Of a stretch of 64,000 bases of DNA, positions 1 to 8,600 are shown piece by piece. The position numbers and the translations under genes are program-made. Numbering within the stretch: the first letter of the stretch is position 1; each line of letters opens with the position of its first letter. The notes under the pieces are model-generated. The model did no database searches, was not told the origin of the DNA, and saw only the letters and a program-made list of their open reading frames with translations. Origin of the DNA: JAADHX01 sp964569385. GTDB taxonomy: Bacteria; Actinomycetota; Acidimicrobiia; Acidimicrobiales; Poriferisodalaceae. The stretch spans positions 1-64,000 of the forward strand of contig CAZMUM010000012.1 of assembly GCA_964569385.1 (NCBI GenBank), written 5' to 3'.

Positions 1-637
1 TTGTGGACCCAGCGCTCGGCACATGAAGGCTGACGATGTCGGCGCCGGCGAGAAGCTCGGCCCGGCTGTCGACTAGCTGAATGCCAATGGAGCGAATCCG
101 CTGGGTCACTGCGCTGGTGCGGTCAGCCTTACGCATGGCCACCACAGTGAGGCCAAATGCCTTGGCCCGTGCTGCGACCGCTAGGCCAATCTCGCCAAGA
201 CCAACAATGGCCAGTTTCTTTCCGTAAAGCCCGTCGGCGGTGGTGTATTTGGACTTGTTCCACTGCCCGGCCCGAAGATCGGCCACTCCGTCGGCGATGT
301 GGCGATCAATGGCCAACAGCAGCGCAAAGGTGAGCTCAGCAACCGCAATCGCGTTTCGACCAGGAACGTTCGACACGTAAACGCCTCGAGCCGATGCCGT
401 GCTCTTGTCGATGTTGTCGGTGCCTGCGCCAGCTCTAACGATCAGGCCGAGGCGGCTAGCCGACTCGATGGCTTCTGCGGTTACCTTGGTGCTACGGACG
501 ACTAGAACGTCGACATCGTCCATGGCCTCGGGGAGATCTCCAGCGCTTAGGGCTGGTAAGACATCGACCTCGTGGCCGGCATCTTTTAGGGGTTGGAGGC
601 CCGATTCTTCGACAGAATCGGCGAACAAAATGCGCAT
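1..637 (-). CDS. D-isomer 2-hydroxyacid dehydrogenase, phosphoglycerate dehydrogenase-like (partial, C-terminus beyond window)
   Basis: This frame starts at an ATG whose complement lies at 635-637 and stays open to the left edge, giving about 212 residues of the N-terminal part. It begins MRILFADSVEESG and has the substrate-domain text RAGAGTDNID and VSNVPGRNAIAVAELT. The Rossmann motif VGLGEIG follows after GLYGKKLAI. This order is typical of SerA-type NAD-dependent dehydrogenases, which oxidise 3-phosphoglycerate or a related 2-hydroxyacid in the cytoplasm. The catalytic Arg/Glu/His region is mostly off the window, so the exact substrate cannot be fixed. Only 73 bp separate it from the homocysteine methyltransferase gene upstream on the same strand, so the two may be co-transcribed. 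Confidence 0.85.
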   Translation of the reverse strand, partial: MRILFADSVEESGLQPLKDAGHEVDVLPALSAGDLPEAMDDVDVLVVRSTKVTAEAIESASRLGLIVRAGAGTDNIDKSTASARGVYVSNVPGRNAIAVAELTFALLLAIDRHIADGVADLRAGQWNKSKYTTADGLYGKKLAIVGLGEIGLAVAARAKAFGLTVVAMRKADRTSAVTQRIRSIGIQLVDSRAELLAGADIVSLHVPSAGST

Positions 638-710
638 CTCGTGGTCCTTGGCCAAGCCCGAGGATGACCAATGTGGTCCGCGGGGTGGGATGTGACAACC
701 ACCAACGCTA

Positions 711-1688
711 TCAGCCTCGGCGCCGCCGTCGGCGAGGGGTTCGCTCGGTACCACCATCGGCGCCTGATGGGGTGGCGGCAACGAAGTCGACCTCTGGAAC
801 CGGCAGTGTGCCGTCGAGAACGCCGCGCATGTGCGCAATATGTTCTGGGCCGCTTCCACAGCAGCCGCCGATGACCCGAACTCCGGCAGTCCTTAGGCGG
901 TGTGCGTGGGCACCCATGATCTCGGGAGTGCCGCTGTAGTGAAGTTCGGCTCCGACCCACTGGGGAATTCCGGCGTTGCCTTTGGACACTACGAGCACGT
1001 CGGGGTCGGCGGCTCGCATCTGGGCCACCGCGGCTTCGGTGTCTTGGAGGTTGTTGCCGCAGTTGGCGCCCACGGCGGCAAGATCGTAACGAGCCAACCG
1101 TTCTACAATGTTGGCCCCGGTTACACCCATCATGGTGCGGCCGGCCGTGTCGAAGCTAAACGTGGCAACGATCGCAAGATCGGTGACGGTACGAATGCCC
1201 TCGATAGCTGCTTCGACCTCTTCGAGCGAACTCATTGTTTCGATCCAGATGAGGTCGGCACCGCCTTCGGCGAGCCCTTTGGCCTGTTCGGCGAAGGCAA
1301 AGGCTGCGGTTTGCGGGGTCATTGAACCCATTGGTTCCAGGAGTTCGCCCGATGGGCCCATCGACCCAGCGACAAGCACCCGCCGGTCGGCGCTGTCGGC
1401 GGCGATTCGACCGTTTCGGGCCGCTGCGGAGTTGATCTTGACTACTTGATCGTCGAGCTTGTGCAGCTTCAGACGAAAGCTGGTGCCGCCAAAGGAGTTG
1501 GTTAGAACAATGTCGGAGCCAGCTTCGATGTAACGGCGGTGAATATCGACAATGGCATCGGGGCTGTCGAGGTTCATTCGTTCGGGAGCATCGCCAGCTT
1601 CGAGGTCGGTGGCGAACAACTGGGTTCCCATAGCGCCGTCAACTACCAGCACGTCGCGTTCGGCTAGCAATTCGCGTAGACAATCCAT
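711..1688 (-). CDS. Homocysteine S-methyltransferase family protein (BHMT/MetH-N type) with Arg-rich tail
   Basis: This 325-residue cytoplasmic zinc methyltransferase belongs to the family that moves a methyl group from betaine, S-methylmethionine or a corrinoid to homocysteine. It starts MDCLRELLAERDVLVVDGAMGTQLF, and DGAMGTQL is the family N-terminal signature. The zinc cysteines appear in GANCGNN and GGCCGSGPEH. I chose the ATG at 1688 because a GGAG lies about 8 nt upstream and the frame further upstream would overlap the divergent gene. The protein ends RTPRRRRRRG, an Arg-rich tail also seen on the corrinoid-operon proteins at 31-35 kb. Given the betaine pathway here, betaine or methyl-corrinoid is a plausible donor, but this is inference. 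Confidence 0.85.
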   Translation of the reverse strand: MDCLRELLAERDVLVVDGAMGTQLFATDLEAGDAPERMNLDSPDAIVDIHRRYIEAGSDIVLTNSFGGTSFRLKLHKLDDQVVKINSAAARNGRIAADSADRRVLVAGSMGPSGELLEPMGSMTPQTAAFAFAEQAKGLAEGGADLIWIETMSSLEEVEAAIEGIRTVTDLAIVATFSFDTAGRTMMGVTGANIVERLARYDLAAVGANCGNNLQDTEAAVAQMRAADPDVLVVSKGNAGIPQWVGAELHYSGTPEIMGAHAHRLRTAGVRVIGGCCGSGPEHIAHMRGVLDGTLPVPEVDFVAATPSGADGGTERTPRRRRRRG

Positions 1689-1775
1689 AAATACTCCATC
1701 GGCTGTTGAGCGGTGCAGACCACCACATTGTGCCCGATTTCTCGGGGGGCGCGCTGGTGGTTTACCGTTCGTTCT

Positions 1776-2627
1776 ATGAAAGTCGGAATCATGTTCGCCA
1801 ACTCGGTGTTTCCCGACGCCGAAGCGGCCCAGTTTGCACGAGCGGCTGAGGCGGCCGGGTTCGAGTCGCTTTGGACTGTTGAACACGTGGTATTTCCTGC
1901 CAACTACGGATCGACCTACCCATACGACGCGTCTGGCAAGATGCCGGCGCACCCTGGTTCGAAGTTGCCAGACCCGCTGATCTGGTTGGCGTGGGTTGGA
2001 GCGGCCACGTCCACGATCAAGCTGGCCACAGGCATCGTCATCTTGCCCCAGCGCAATCCGGTCATCTTGGCCAAACAGCTGGCCACCCTCGACTACATGT
2101 CCGGTGGTCGGGTCGAGTTCGGAATAGGCGTTGGCTGGCTCCGCGAGGAGTTCGACGCCTTGGGCGTGCCGTGGGAGCGCCGAGGCGAACGAGCCGACGA
2201 GTACGTCGCCGCGATGCGCACCTTATGGTCCGGCGAACTGTGTTCGTTCGAAGGCGAGTTTACTTCGTTCAGCGATGTTGCCTCCAACCCGAAACCGATC
2301 AACGGAACTATCCCGATAGTGGTTGGCGGTCATTCGCCTGCTGCGGCTCGGCGAGCTGGTCGTCTCGGCGATGGGTTCTTCCCAGGCAAGGGCAACATTG
2401 CCGAACTCACCGACATTGTTCGGCAGTCTGCCGCCGACGCCGGGCGCGACCCCGAAGCTATCGAGGTCACCTTTGGGCATCCAGGGGTGCTAGGTGACGA
2501 CCCCGCGGCTGCATTCGAAGAACTAGCCGACGCCGGTGTGTCTCGTACGATTGTGCCCTCGCTGGTGTTTCACGGCAACTTCGCCGAAACTTTGCCCGAG
2601 TGGGGCGCCAAGCTTGGTTTGGGTTAG
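1776..2627 (+). CDS. LLM class (F420-dependent type) oxidoreductase
   Basis: This 283-residue luciferase-like monooxygenase-fold enzyme begins MKVGIMFANSVFP. It contains the family blocks GFESLWTVEHVVFP, LATGIVILPQRNP, LAKQLATLDYMSGGR and FGIGVGWLREEFDALG. These match the F420-dependent subgroup (TIGR03619-like) common in actinobacteria. The start at 1776 removes a 21-residue upstream extension that does not fit the family and would overlap the divergent methyltransferase leader. Substrate and exact reaction cannot be read from the sequence. It is divergent from the homocysteine methyltransferase, with 87 bp between the two start codons. Confidence 0.85.
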   Translation: MKVGIMFANSVFPDAEAAQFARAAEAAGFESLWTVEHVVFPANYGSTYPYDASGKMPAHPGSKLPDPLIWLAWVGAATSTIKLATGIVILPQRNPVILAKQLATLDYMSGGRVEFGIGVGWLREEFDALGVPWERRGERADEYVAAMRTLWSGELCSFEGEFTSFSDVASNPKPINGTIPIVVGGHSPAAARRAGRLGDGFFPGKGNIAELTDIVRQSAADAGRDPEAIEVTFGHPGVLGDDPAAAFEELADAGVSRTIVPSLVFHGNFAETLPEWGAKLGLG

Positions 2628-2678
2628 CCAAAGGCGGCTAGCCGATCGGCGGCTAGGCACGTTTAACAGCGTCGACGC

Positions 2679-2897
2679 GGCACTGTTGCGTTGACGGATC
2701 GGACCGCCTCGATCGTGATCCGAGGCCTCGCGTTCGTCCAGAACATTGGCCGAAGACACTACGAACTGGGCGTCGAAACCAGCCCTAAACGTCTACGTGT
2801 TGCAGCCGCACTCGACGAACTCATCGAAGCGATCTGAACCAAACGCCACAGCGAAACCACTGAGGCGCGCCCGTCGATCGACTAACGCAACGGTGCC
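2679..2897 (+). mobile_element. Internally deleted IS6-type element (copy 1)
   Basis: The ends are imperfect inverted repeats. The left end at 2679-2701 begins GGCACTGTTGCGTT. The reverse complement of the right end at 2875-2897 begins GGCACCGTTGCGTT. They agree at 18 of 23 positions, with a perfect GTTGCGTT core. Between them only the C-terminal coding part of an IS6-type transposase remains. The element is about 219 bp against roughly 800-900 bp for a complete IS6 element, so it is a non-autonomous relic. I see no clear 8-bp target duplication. Confidence 0.65.
2697..2837 (+). pseudogene. IS6-family transposase, C-terminal fragment
   Basis: The frame reads DRTASIVIRGLAFVQNI, then GRRHYELG, ending ALDELIEAI and a TGA stop at 2835-2837. 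This matches the C-terminal end of actinobacterial IS6-type DDE transposases, which usually read like AGHAFVQNLRRGHYEL and end FTELALAI. The N-terminal domain and most of the DDE core are missing. The left end of the element is joined almost directly to this fragment, which indicates an internal deletion. There is no start codon of its own. Confidence 0.65.
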
Positions 2898-2933
2898 ACC
2901 ATTAGCAAGATGACACCGCTGGCCGATCGCGGG

Positions 2934-3374
2934 CTAGGCGGCCGGGGTCTTAGTGAGTCTGGCGGTTTCACTGATCTGCAGGCCCAGAGCATCGGCGATC
3001 TCGCACAGACGGACAAGGCTCGCTGTCGCATACCCATTGGCTTCATACCGTTGGATCTGTTGCTCCGCGATCCCAAGCTGTTCAGCGAGACGGCGCTGGG
3101 ACCAGCCCCGAGCGATCCTCGCTTGGATCAACAACGTAGACACGCCACCAAGACCGTCCGCCACGAACGAGGTCGTCTCACCAGATCGCAGCTGCTCATA
3201 CTCGTCGACCTCGACAACCAGATCCTCGATCTGAGCGAGGGCGGCGTCGAGCTGTAACTGGTGAAGTTTACGATCATCAGCGTCAGCCAGCCCGGCTTCG
3301 AGATTGGCCGCCGCGGTGCGGAACTGTGCGAGCAGAGCCTTGGTGTTTCGGTATTGCACGTCGTTGGTGATCAT
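2934..3374 (-). CDS. Xre-family HTH protein (putative antitoxin of the DUF6932 pair)
   Basis: This 146-residue protein has an N-terminal helical region (residues ~1-70) that may form a coiled coil. A C-terminal Cro/C1-type helix-turn-helix follows, reading ARIARGWSQRRLAEQLGIAEQQIQRYE. The gene overlaps the upstream DUF6932 gene by 4 bp (ATGA), which is typical of translationally coupled toxin-antitoxin pairs. It probably binds DNA and represses its own promoter; that is inferred from the fold and arrangement. The pair sits between two IS6 relics, which suggests horizontal arrival. Confidence 0.75.
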   Translation of the reverse strand: MITNDVQYRNTKALLAQFRTAAANLEAGLADADDRKLHQLQLDAALAQIEDLVVEVDEYEQLRSGETTSFVADGLGGVSTLLIQARIARGWSQRRLAEQLGIAEQQIQRYEANGYATASLVRLCEIADALGLQISETARLTKTPAA

Positions 3375-3814
3375 GGCTTCTTCGCTTTCAGTTCGAGGAC
3401 AATGATTCCTTTACGGTTCCCGCTGCGGTCCCGTTGAAAGAACTCGGCGAACCTTAGACCGCTGGCTGATTCGGTCCAGTCCGGTAACAACTCGCCGCCG
3501 AAACGTTGCTTCTGGGCTAGTCGCCCGTCGCTAAGATCAAAGAAGATCGGATCGAGCCGCTCAGTATCGACACCATCGGGATCCCACACGGCATCGAAAT
3601 CGCCCGGCTCGTCCTTAGCGGTAACGAAACTGCCGTTCAACCAAACACGGCGACAACCGACTTCGCCCAACAACTCGAGCGCCTCGCCGAGCCCATCAAG
3701 TTGACGCCGTCGCACCTGATTCCACCCGAAACGGTCCAACACATCATCCCACGACGCCGCATGCTCGCCCGGAGGCAACAACCCAGAATCTGGCTCAAAC
3801 AACGGAACTGACAC
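3371..3814 (-). CDS. DUF6932 family protein (nucleotidyltransferase-like, putative toxin)
   Basis: This 147-residue protein begins MSVPLFEPDSGLLPPGEH. It has the block WDDVLDRFGWNQVRRRQL, then VWLNGSFVTAKDEPGDFDAVWD. The GSF...GDFDAVW stretch resembles the GS/DxD active-site loop of minimal nucleotidyltransferases (polymerase-beta fold). This family is recurrently encoded next to an Xre-type HTH protein, as here, with a 4-bp overlap. A toxin role is an inference from arrangement, not from a recognised biochemical activity. Confidence 0.7.
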   Translation of the reverse strand: MSVPLFEPDSGLLPPGEHAASWDDVLDRFGWNQVRRRQLDGLGEALELLGEVGCRRVWLNGSFVTAKDEPGDFDAVWDPDGVDTERLDPIFFDLSDGRLAQKQRFGGELLPDWTESASGLRFAEFFQRDRSGNRKGIIVLELKAKKP

Positions 3815-3873
3815 ACCACAACTATAACGTTGTGGTACTCGGAAAGCTATCTAAACCGGCACTGAAGCTCCCA

Positions 3874-4126
3874 GCTACCGTTGCGTTGACGGATCAGGTA
3901 GTAGAGAGACCGTGTTCCGGCGAATCGCCTTGACCCTGTTGAGGCCGCTTCGTTTGCCTGATATCGGTTCCCGTCCGAGGTGATCTTGTTGGCGGTGCGC
4001 TGATACCTCAGCTATGGCCTGTCCCGACGTCGAGGGGTTCCTCGCCGAGCGCGGCATCGACGTCGACCAGGTCTCCATCTAGCGCTGGGTACAACACTTC
4101 ACACCGATGCACATCAACGCAACTCG
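3874..4126 (+). mobile_element. Internally deleted IS6-type element (copy 2)
   Basis: The left end carries GTTGCGTTGACGGATC at 3880-3895, identical to 2685-2700 in copy 1. The right end has TCAACGCAAC at 4114-4123, the inverted form of GTTGCGTTGA. Between them lies only the N-terminal part of an IS6-type transposase, with stops and a frame break. The right end abuts the truncated methyltransferase gene. The exact outer borders are uncertain by a few bases. Confidence 0.6.
3962..4106 (+). pseudogene. IS6-family transposase, N-terminal fragment (stops and frameshift)
   Basis: The first part reads YRFPSEVILLAVR, stop, YLSYGLS. After a frameshift the next frame reads DVEGFLAERGIDVDQVSI, stop, RWVQHFTP. 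Joined, this is the N-terminal HTH region of IS6-type transposases (RFP..VI..AVRWYL.YGLSYRDVEELLAERG.....YRWVQ.FTP). Two in-frame stops and one frame change show that the gene is dead. It supplies the half of the transposase missing from copy 1, but the two fragments lie in separate elements, each with its own ends. Confidence 0.75.
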
Positions 4127-4484
4127 GCCTTGCCGTGGGTGGCAGATGGTTCGTTGACGCAACGGTCCCCTCCGCGAACGTCACCCGGTCGCTGACGCCA
4201 GTCTCCTCGGCCGACACTCGACCGATCTCAAGGTGTCGACCGACCGGGTCGACGGCGATTACGTTGAGGTTGAAGCGTCGGGCGATCTCGATCGCTTCTT
4301 CTCCTTCGGCGCATCCGACATCGACGATCTCTTCTGCGGGCAATGCGCTGAGCGTCTCAGCGAGCAAGTCGAGAAGCCTGGCAGGCCCTGTCGGGTTCAA
4401 GCTCTCGTCAAGCCGTCGCTGAAACGCTTCCTCAATCCGAGGGAAGTCATCATAGGAATCGGCCATCGAGATTTCGTTCGACAT
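4124..4484 (-). pseudogene. Class I SAM-dependent methyltransferase, 3'-truncated by IS element
   Basis: From the ATG at 4484 the protein reads MSNEISMADSYDDFPRIEEA. It then has the SAM-binding motif EIVDVGCAEGEEAIEIARRF, the acidic strand end VIAVDP, and DRVTFAEGTV. After ASTNHLP the frame runs into the IS copy 2 end and continues as unrelated residues to a stop at 4008. About 120 residues of a protein normally over 200 remain, so it lacks the substrate-binding half. The N-terminal half is undamaged, so the insertion may be fairly recent. Confidence 0.7.
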
Positions 4485-4497
4485 GTCACCAGTATCG

Positions 4498-4560
4498 CCG
4501 ACAAGCCTTGATCGGGCGGAAGGCTTGTCGGAGGGAGGACTTGAACTCCTCTCCCCCGAC
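4498..4560. repeat. Two tandem hairpin-forming inverted repeats
   Basis: The first hairpin pairs CCGACAAGCCTT (4498-4509) perfectly with AAGGCTTGTCGG (4520-4531) around a 10-nt loop. The second uses 4528-4539 and 4547-4559 around the 7-nt loop CTTGAAC, with about 10 of 12 positions paired. They lie just upstream of the truncated methyltransferase, within a 219-bp gap (4485-4703) that holds no gene. The second loop looks tRNA-like, but no complete cloverleaf can be built. They may be a terminator, an attachment-site remnant or repeat debris. Confidence 0.5.
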
Positions 4561-4703
4561 GGCATCCAGCGTCGTCTAGAGTTAAGCAGCGTCCCTGAGC
4601 GGCCTCTAGCGACCAGCCAATCCGCTCCGTACCGCTCGTTGCCGCTCCAGGGTGCCAAATGCCATTAGCAAACCATTAGCACGGCGACACCCCTGCTGCT
4701 GGT

Positions 4704-4847
4704 TCAGGCGACTTCGGGAAACCTGCGGATTGCTTCGCGAATGACCTCGCTGGTGGTCGTGTCGGTTGATTCAGCCCTGGCCTCAATCGCGGCCCGCAGC
4801 TCGGGATCGATGCGAACCGGGACTACATCGGCCGGACCCGATGCCAT
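4704..4847 (-). CDS. Ribbon-helix-helix antitoxin (47 aa)
   Basis: This is a very short gene. It reads MASGPADVVPVRIDPELR, continues AAIEARAES, and ends TTTSEVIREAIRRFPEVA before the TGA stop. The PVRIDPELR strand followed by two helices with SEVIREAIRRF is the CopG/RHH antitoxin pattern. Its ATG (complement at 4845-4847) lies inside the 3' part of the upstream toxin-like frame, so the two are translationally coupled. It should bind the toxin and the operon promoter. Confidence 0.75.
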   Translation of the reverse strand: MASGPADVVPVRIDPELRAAIEARAESTDTTTSEVIREAIRRFPEVA

Positions 4848-5070
4848 CGCCGGACGTCCACACCATCGCGTGAATCACGAGCTGGACCGAGTTGTCGAGG
4901 TCGAGCCAGATGACCTCCATGAAGTTGCCAGCCGGGTCGGGGTCGATCGCGAGAACTTTGGGCGGATCAGCGTCGGGATCGAGTTCCGTGACGGTGATGG
5001 CGTGGTCGATCGCGTGCAAGATCGCCAGCTCGTGGTAGCCGTGCTTGAACGCTGACCGATGGAACTCCAC
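4783..5070 (-). CDS. Small toxin-like protein paired with RHH antitoxin
   Basis: This 95-residue protein begins MEFHRSAFKHGYHELAILH, followed by AIDHAITVTELDPDADPPK. The core continues VLAIDPDPAGNFMEVIWL and LVIHAMVW. This resembles a group of small (~85 aa) actinobacterial proteins encoded before RHH antitoxins, loosely related to BrnT-like toxins. The last ~25 residues lie in the region overlapping the antitoxin gene and do not look conserved. A toxin role is inferred from size and pairing. Confidence 0.6.
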   Translation of the reverse strand: MEFHRSAFKHGYHELAILHAIDHAITVTELDPDADPPKVLAIDPDPAGNFMEVIWLDLDNSVQLVIHAMVWTSGDGIGSGRCSPGSHRSRAAGRD

Positions 5071-5636
5071 ATCGCTTTATCGTAAGACGAAAAGGACACA
5101 ATAGGAAGCCCGAACACGCTCCATCCAAAATGGTGCCCGGTCAAACGCTCATCGCCGCGAAGACACCGTGGCCCGGTCAATCGAGCCCAGCTACCGAGGC
5201 GTTGCACTACCCAGCTTGGACGTAGCCGGGTGAGTCAGGATTACACGTCCGAGGGGACGCGGTCCAGCGTGCGCTCCATCATGTCACCCACCAGATGCCG
5301 TTTGGGCTTGTAACACAGGCCACCACCGACAGCATGCTCAAGTTCGAAACTGCGCCCACGGGGGCACTGATACTCCTACGTCAATGCGGCGAGGTCTTTG
5401 AGCAGGATGGGGCGGAGTCGTCGGGCTTATGGGTGCCCATATTTGGCCGGGCCCATTGTCAGCAAGTCTGTTATCGACTGGACTGATATCGGGCTGTCGT
5501 TTGGGTGCCTCCGACATCGAGTGGCTAGGCGCAAAGCCGCAGGTCAACCTATACAGATGAGTTTTCGGCACCCATACGCTAAATGAGAACACCGAGGTTG
5601 CGGATGGGCTCGCTCAGAGATGCGTACGAGCAGGGG
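5071..5636. other. 566-bp stretch with no recognisable gene
   Basis: Open frames here (for example 5338-5592 minus) show no conserved motif or plausible composition, and no RNA structure was recognised. Together with the IS relics and the truncated gene to its left, it looks like decayed intergenic DNA. It ends at the stop codon of the acyl-CoA carboxylase. Confidence 0.5.
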
Positions 5637-8600
5637 TTAGCCCCAGAGTAAGGCGTTCACGATCCAACTGCGGGTGTCGGCGGGGTCGATGACGTCGTCG
5701 ATTTCGAACACGCTGGCGAAGTTGAGGGCTTTGCCGATGGTGTACATGCGGTCGACCATTGTTTGATAGGCGGCTGCTCGTTCTTCTGGGTCGTCGATGG
5801 CGTCGAGTTCGTTGCGGTACCCAAGCTGCACCGCACCTTCGAGGCCCATCCCACCAAACTCTCCCGTTGGCCAAGACACCGTGAACATTGGTGCCTTGAA
5901 CGAGCCTCCAGCCATGGCTTGGGCTCCGAGGCCATAACCCTTACGAAGCACAATGGTGCAGAACGGCACATCAAGCGAGGCTCCGGCAATGAACATGCGT
6001 GAGGCATGACGCACGGTCCCTGACTTCTCAGCCTCGGGACCGACCATGATTCCCGGCGTGTCGCAAAGAAACACGACGGGCATGCCAAAGGTGCTGCACA
6101 GCCGCATGAAGCGACTGGCCTTGTTGGCCCCGTCGCTGTCGATGGCGCCAGCCAGATGCGCCGGGTCGTTGGCGATAACGCCAACCGCTCGACCCTCGAT
6201 GCGGGCCAAACTTGTGACCATTCCTGGCCCAAAACCTGCACCAAGCTCCAGCACGCTGTCGGTGTCGGCCAAGGCGGCGACTACGTCTCGGACGCTATAG
6301 ATACGTAGACGGTTTTCGGGAATGATGTGACGGAGCAGGCGTTGATCGGTGGCCTCCCACGTTGGTAGCGAACCCTGGAAGAACCCCAGGTACTTCTGGG
6401 CCGCAACCACGGCCTCTTCATCGTCGTCGACAAGAATGTCGATAACGCCGTTGTCGTACTGATCGGCTGTTGGGCCGACCTCCGACGGATGGAAAGTGCC
6501 GAGGCCGCCGCCTTCGATCATGGCCGGTCCGCCCATACCGAGGTTCGAACCTATTGTGGAGATGATGACGTCGCACATGCCAATCAGCGCCGCGTTGCCA
6601 GCAAAGCAGTAGCCGGTATTTATGCCAACCAAAGGGACTCGTCCGCTGAGTTTCGCGAAATACCAAAAGGCCAGGCAATCAAGGCCGGCTACCCCAACTC
6701 CGTCGGTGTCGCCTGGTCGGCCTCCTCCGCCCTCAGCGAACACCACCATTGGTAGGTTCCAACGCTCGGCCAGCTCGAAAAGTCGGTCCTTCTTACGGTG
6801 GTTCTGGGTTCCCTGGGTTCCGGCCAGAACCGTGTAGTCGTACGTCATCACCGCCACTCTGGCGTCGTCGAAATTATCGGCGCCGATGGTGCCAATGCCG
6901 CCGACGAGACCATCGCCAGGGGTTTTCTCGATCAGTTCGGCCACAGACCTTCGCTTACGCTGCGCGGCCAACACCAGGGGTCCGTATTCGACAAAGGATC
7001 CATCGTCGAGCAGGTCGGAAACGTTCTCCCTGGCAGTCCGCCGACCAAGCTTGCGGCGCTTCGCAACCGCTTCCTGGCGGTGTGAGTCGAGCCCCGCGTC
7101 ATGACGTTGCACGACCTCGGCGAGGTCTGGGCGCACTTGATCTGGATCAGTCGCTTCCCCAGCCGAAACCGGTTCGGTCGCGGCTGGGTCGACATCGACA
7201 GGCTCGAGCAACACCAACATCTGGCCTTGCTCGACGCTGTCACCGGCAGCGGCCCGCACCTCGGTAACGACGCCGGACGCCGGTGCGAGTACCAGACGTT
7301 CCATCTTCATGGCTTCGATCACTGCAACTTGGGCCCCGCCCACGACCTCGTCGCCGACCTCGACCGCTACAGATACAACGATTCCCACGGTCGGCGCGGC
7401 GACGGGCAGGCCCGAAGTCGGCATGTCCTGGAGGTGGGTTGGGCCAGTGCTGGCGGGCGCTAGGCGATCCAAGTTCTGTTCGAGGTGCTGGGTGCTGTGA
7501 AGCGCCGAGGTGATGCCGTTGGTGGCCAGGTTACGAAGTAGGTCCAGCGAGGTATCGACGCCGGTCACTGCTGTTTCGGCGAGCGCTTGGGTTATCCGCG
7601 AATCGATGCGCGCCGTGGGCGCGGTGACGATGAGCTTGGCGAGCAGCGAGTCGTAGGCCGCTCCGACTACGCTCCCCTGCTCGACCCCGGACTCGATGCG
7701 GATGCCGGGACCGGTCGCGAACCTGATCTCGGCGATGGTGCCAATACTCGGCGTGACGTTGGCGTGTTTGTCGATGCGTTCGGCGTTGATGCGTAGCTGA
7801 ACCGATGTGATGTTCGGCCTTGGCGCCGGTGTTCCGTCGAGGCCGAGTTCGGTGAGCGTGGCCCCAGCGGCGATTGCGAGCTGTAGCTCGACGAGATCAA
7901 GGCCTAGCAGTTCTTCGGTGATGGTGTGCTCGACCTGGATGCGAGCGTTGGCCTCGATGAATAGGGCCAGACCGTCGTCGTCGACAAGAAACTCGAACGT
8001 CCCGAGGCTCTTGTACCCAACGGCATCGGCAAGCCTGGTGGCAGCCAGATGGATATTGGTCCGAGTGGCGTCGGTGATAACCGCCGGTGCGATCTCGACC
8101 AGCTTCTGGCGACGTCGCTGAATGCTGCAATCGCGATCGCCAAGAACCGTCGAAGTCACCCCATCGCCGATGACCTGCACCTCGATATGGCGGACGTCGG
8201 TCAGGTGCTCCTCAACAAGGACTCGGCCATCGCCGAACGAGAGCAGGGCCTCGGAGCGGCAACGACCTATGGCGTCGGCCATGTCGTCAGGGTTGTCGAC
8301 TACCTCCATGCCACGACCGCCACCACCCGCTGCGGCCTTAACAATGACGGGGCGGCCGAGATCGCGGGCGAACTCGGTGGCCACGACGGCGTCGACAACG
8401 TCGCTAGTGCCAGCGGGCGTGGCGATTCCGAGCTCGGCGGCGAGTGCGCGCGATCGAACCTTGTCGCCGAACAGGGCCAGAACCTCGGCACTCGGACCCA
8501 CAAAGGTGATGCCAGCGGCGGTGCAGGCATCGGCCAACGCCGGGTTTTCACTCAAGAAGCCGTATCCGGGGTGCAAGTACTGAGCTCGGGTACTGCGGCA

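Noticed and set aside
1689..1952. N-terminal extension of the homocysteine methyltransferase
   Set aside because: The family starts at MDCLRELLAERDVLVVDGAMG, a good ribosome site precedes that ATG, and the extension would lie inside the divergent LLM oxidoreductase gene.
2523..2759. Minus-strand open frame over the LLM gene end and IS copy 1
   Set aside because: It is antisense to the oxidoreductase C-terminus and the transposase fragment and has no conserved features.
4523..4680. Possible selenocysteine tRNA on the minus strand (loop GTTCAAG with UCA in the anticodon place, stem GAGGA/TCCTC)
   Set aside because: Tempting because the window encodes a selenoprotein, but no matching acceptor stem, D arm or T arm with TTCRA can be built around it, and the stem belongs to a simpler hairpin. 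I do not call a tRNA here.
5338..5592. Short open frames in the 5071-5636 gap
   Set aside because: No conserved motif, no convincing ribosome site, and a setting of decayed mobile DNA.
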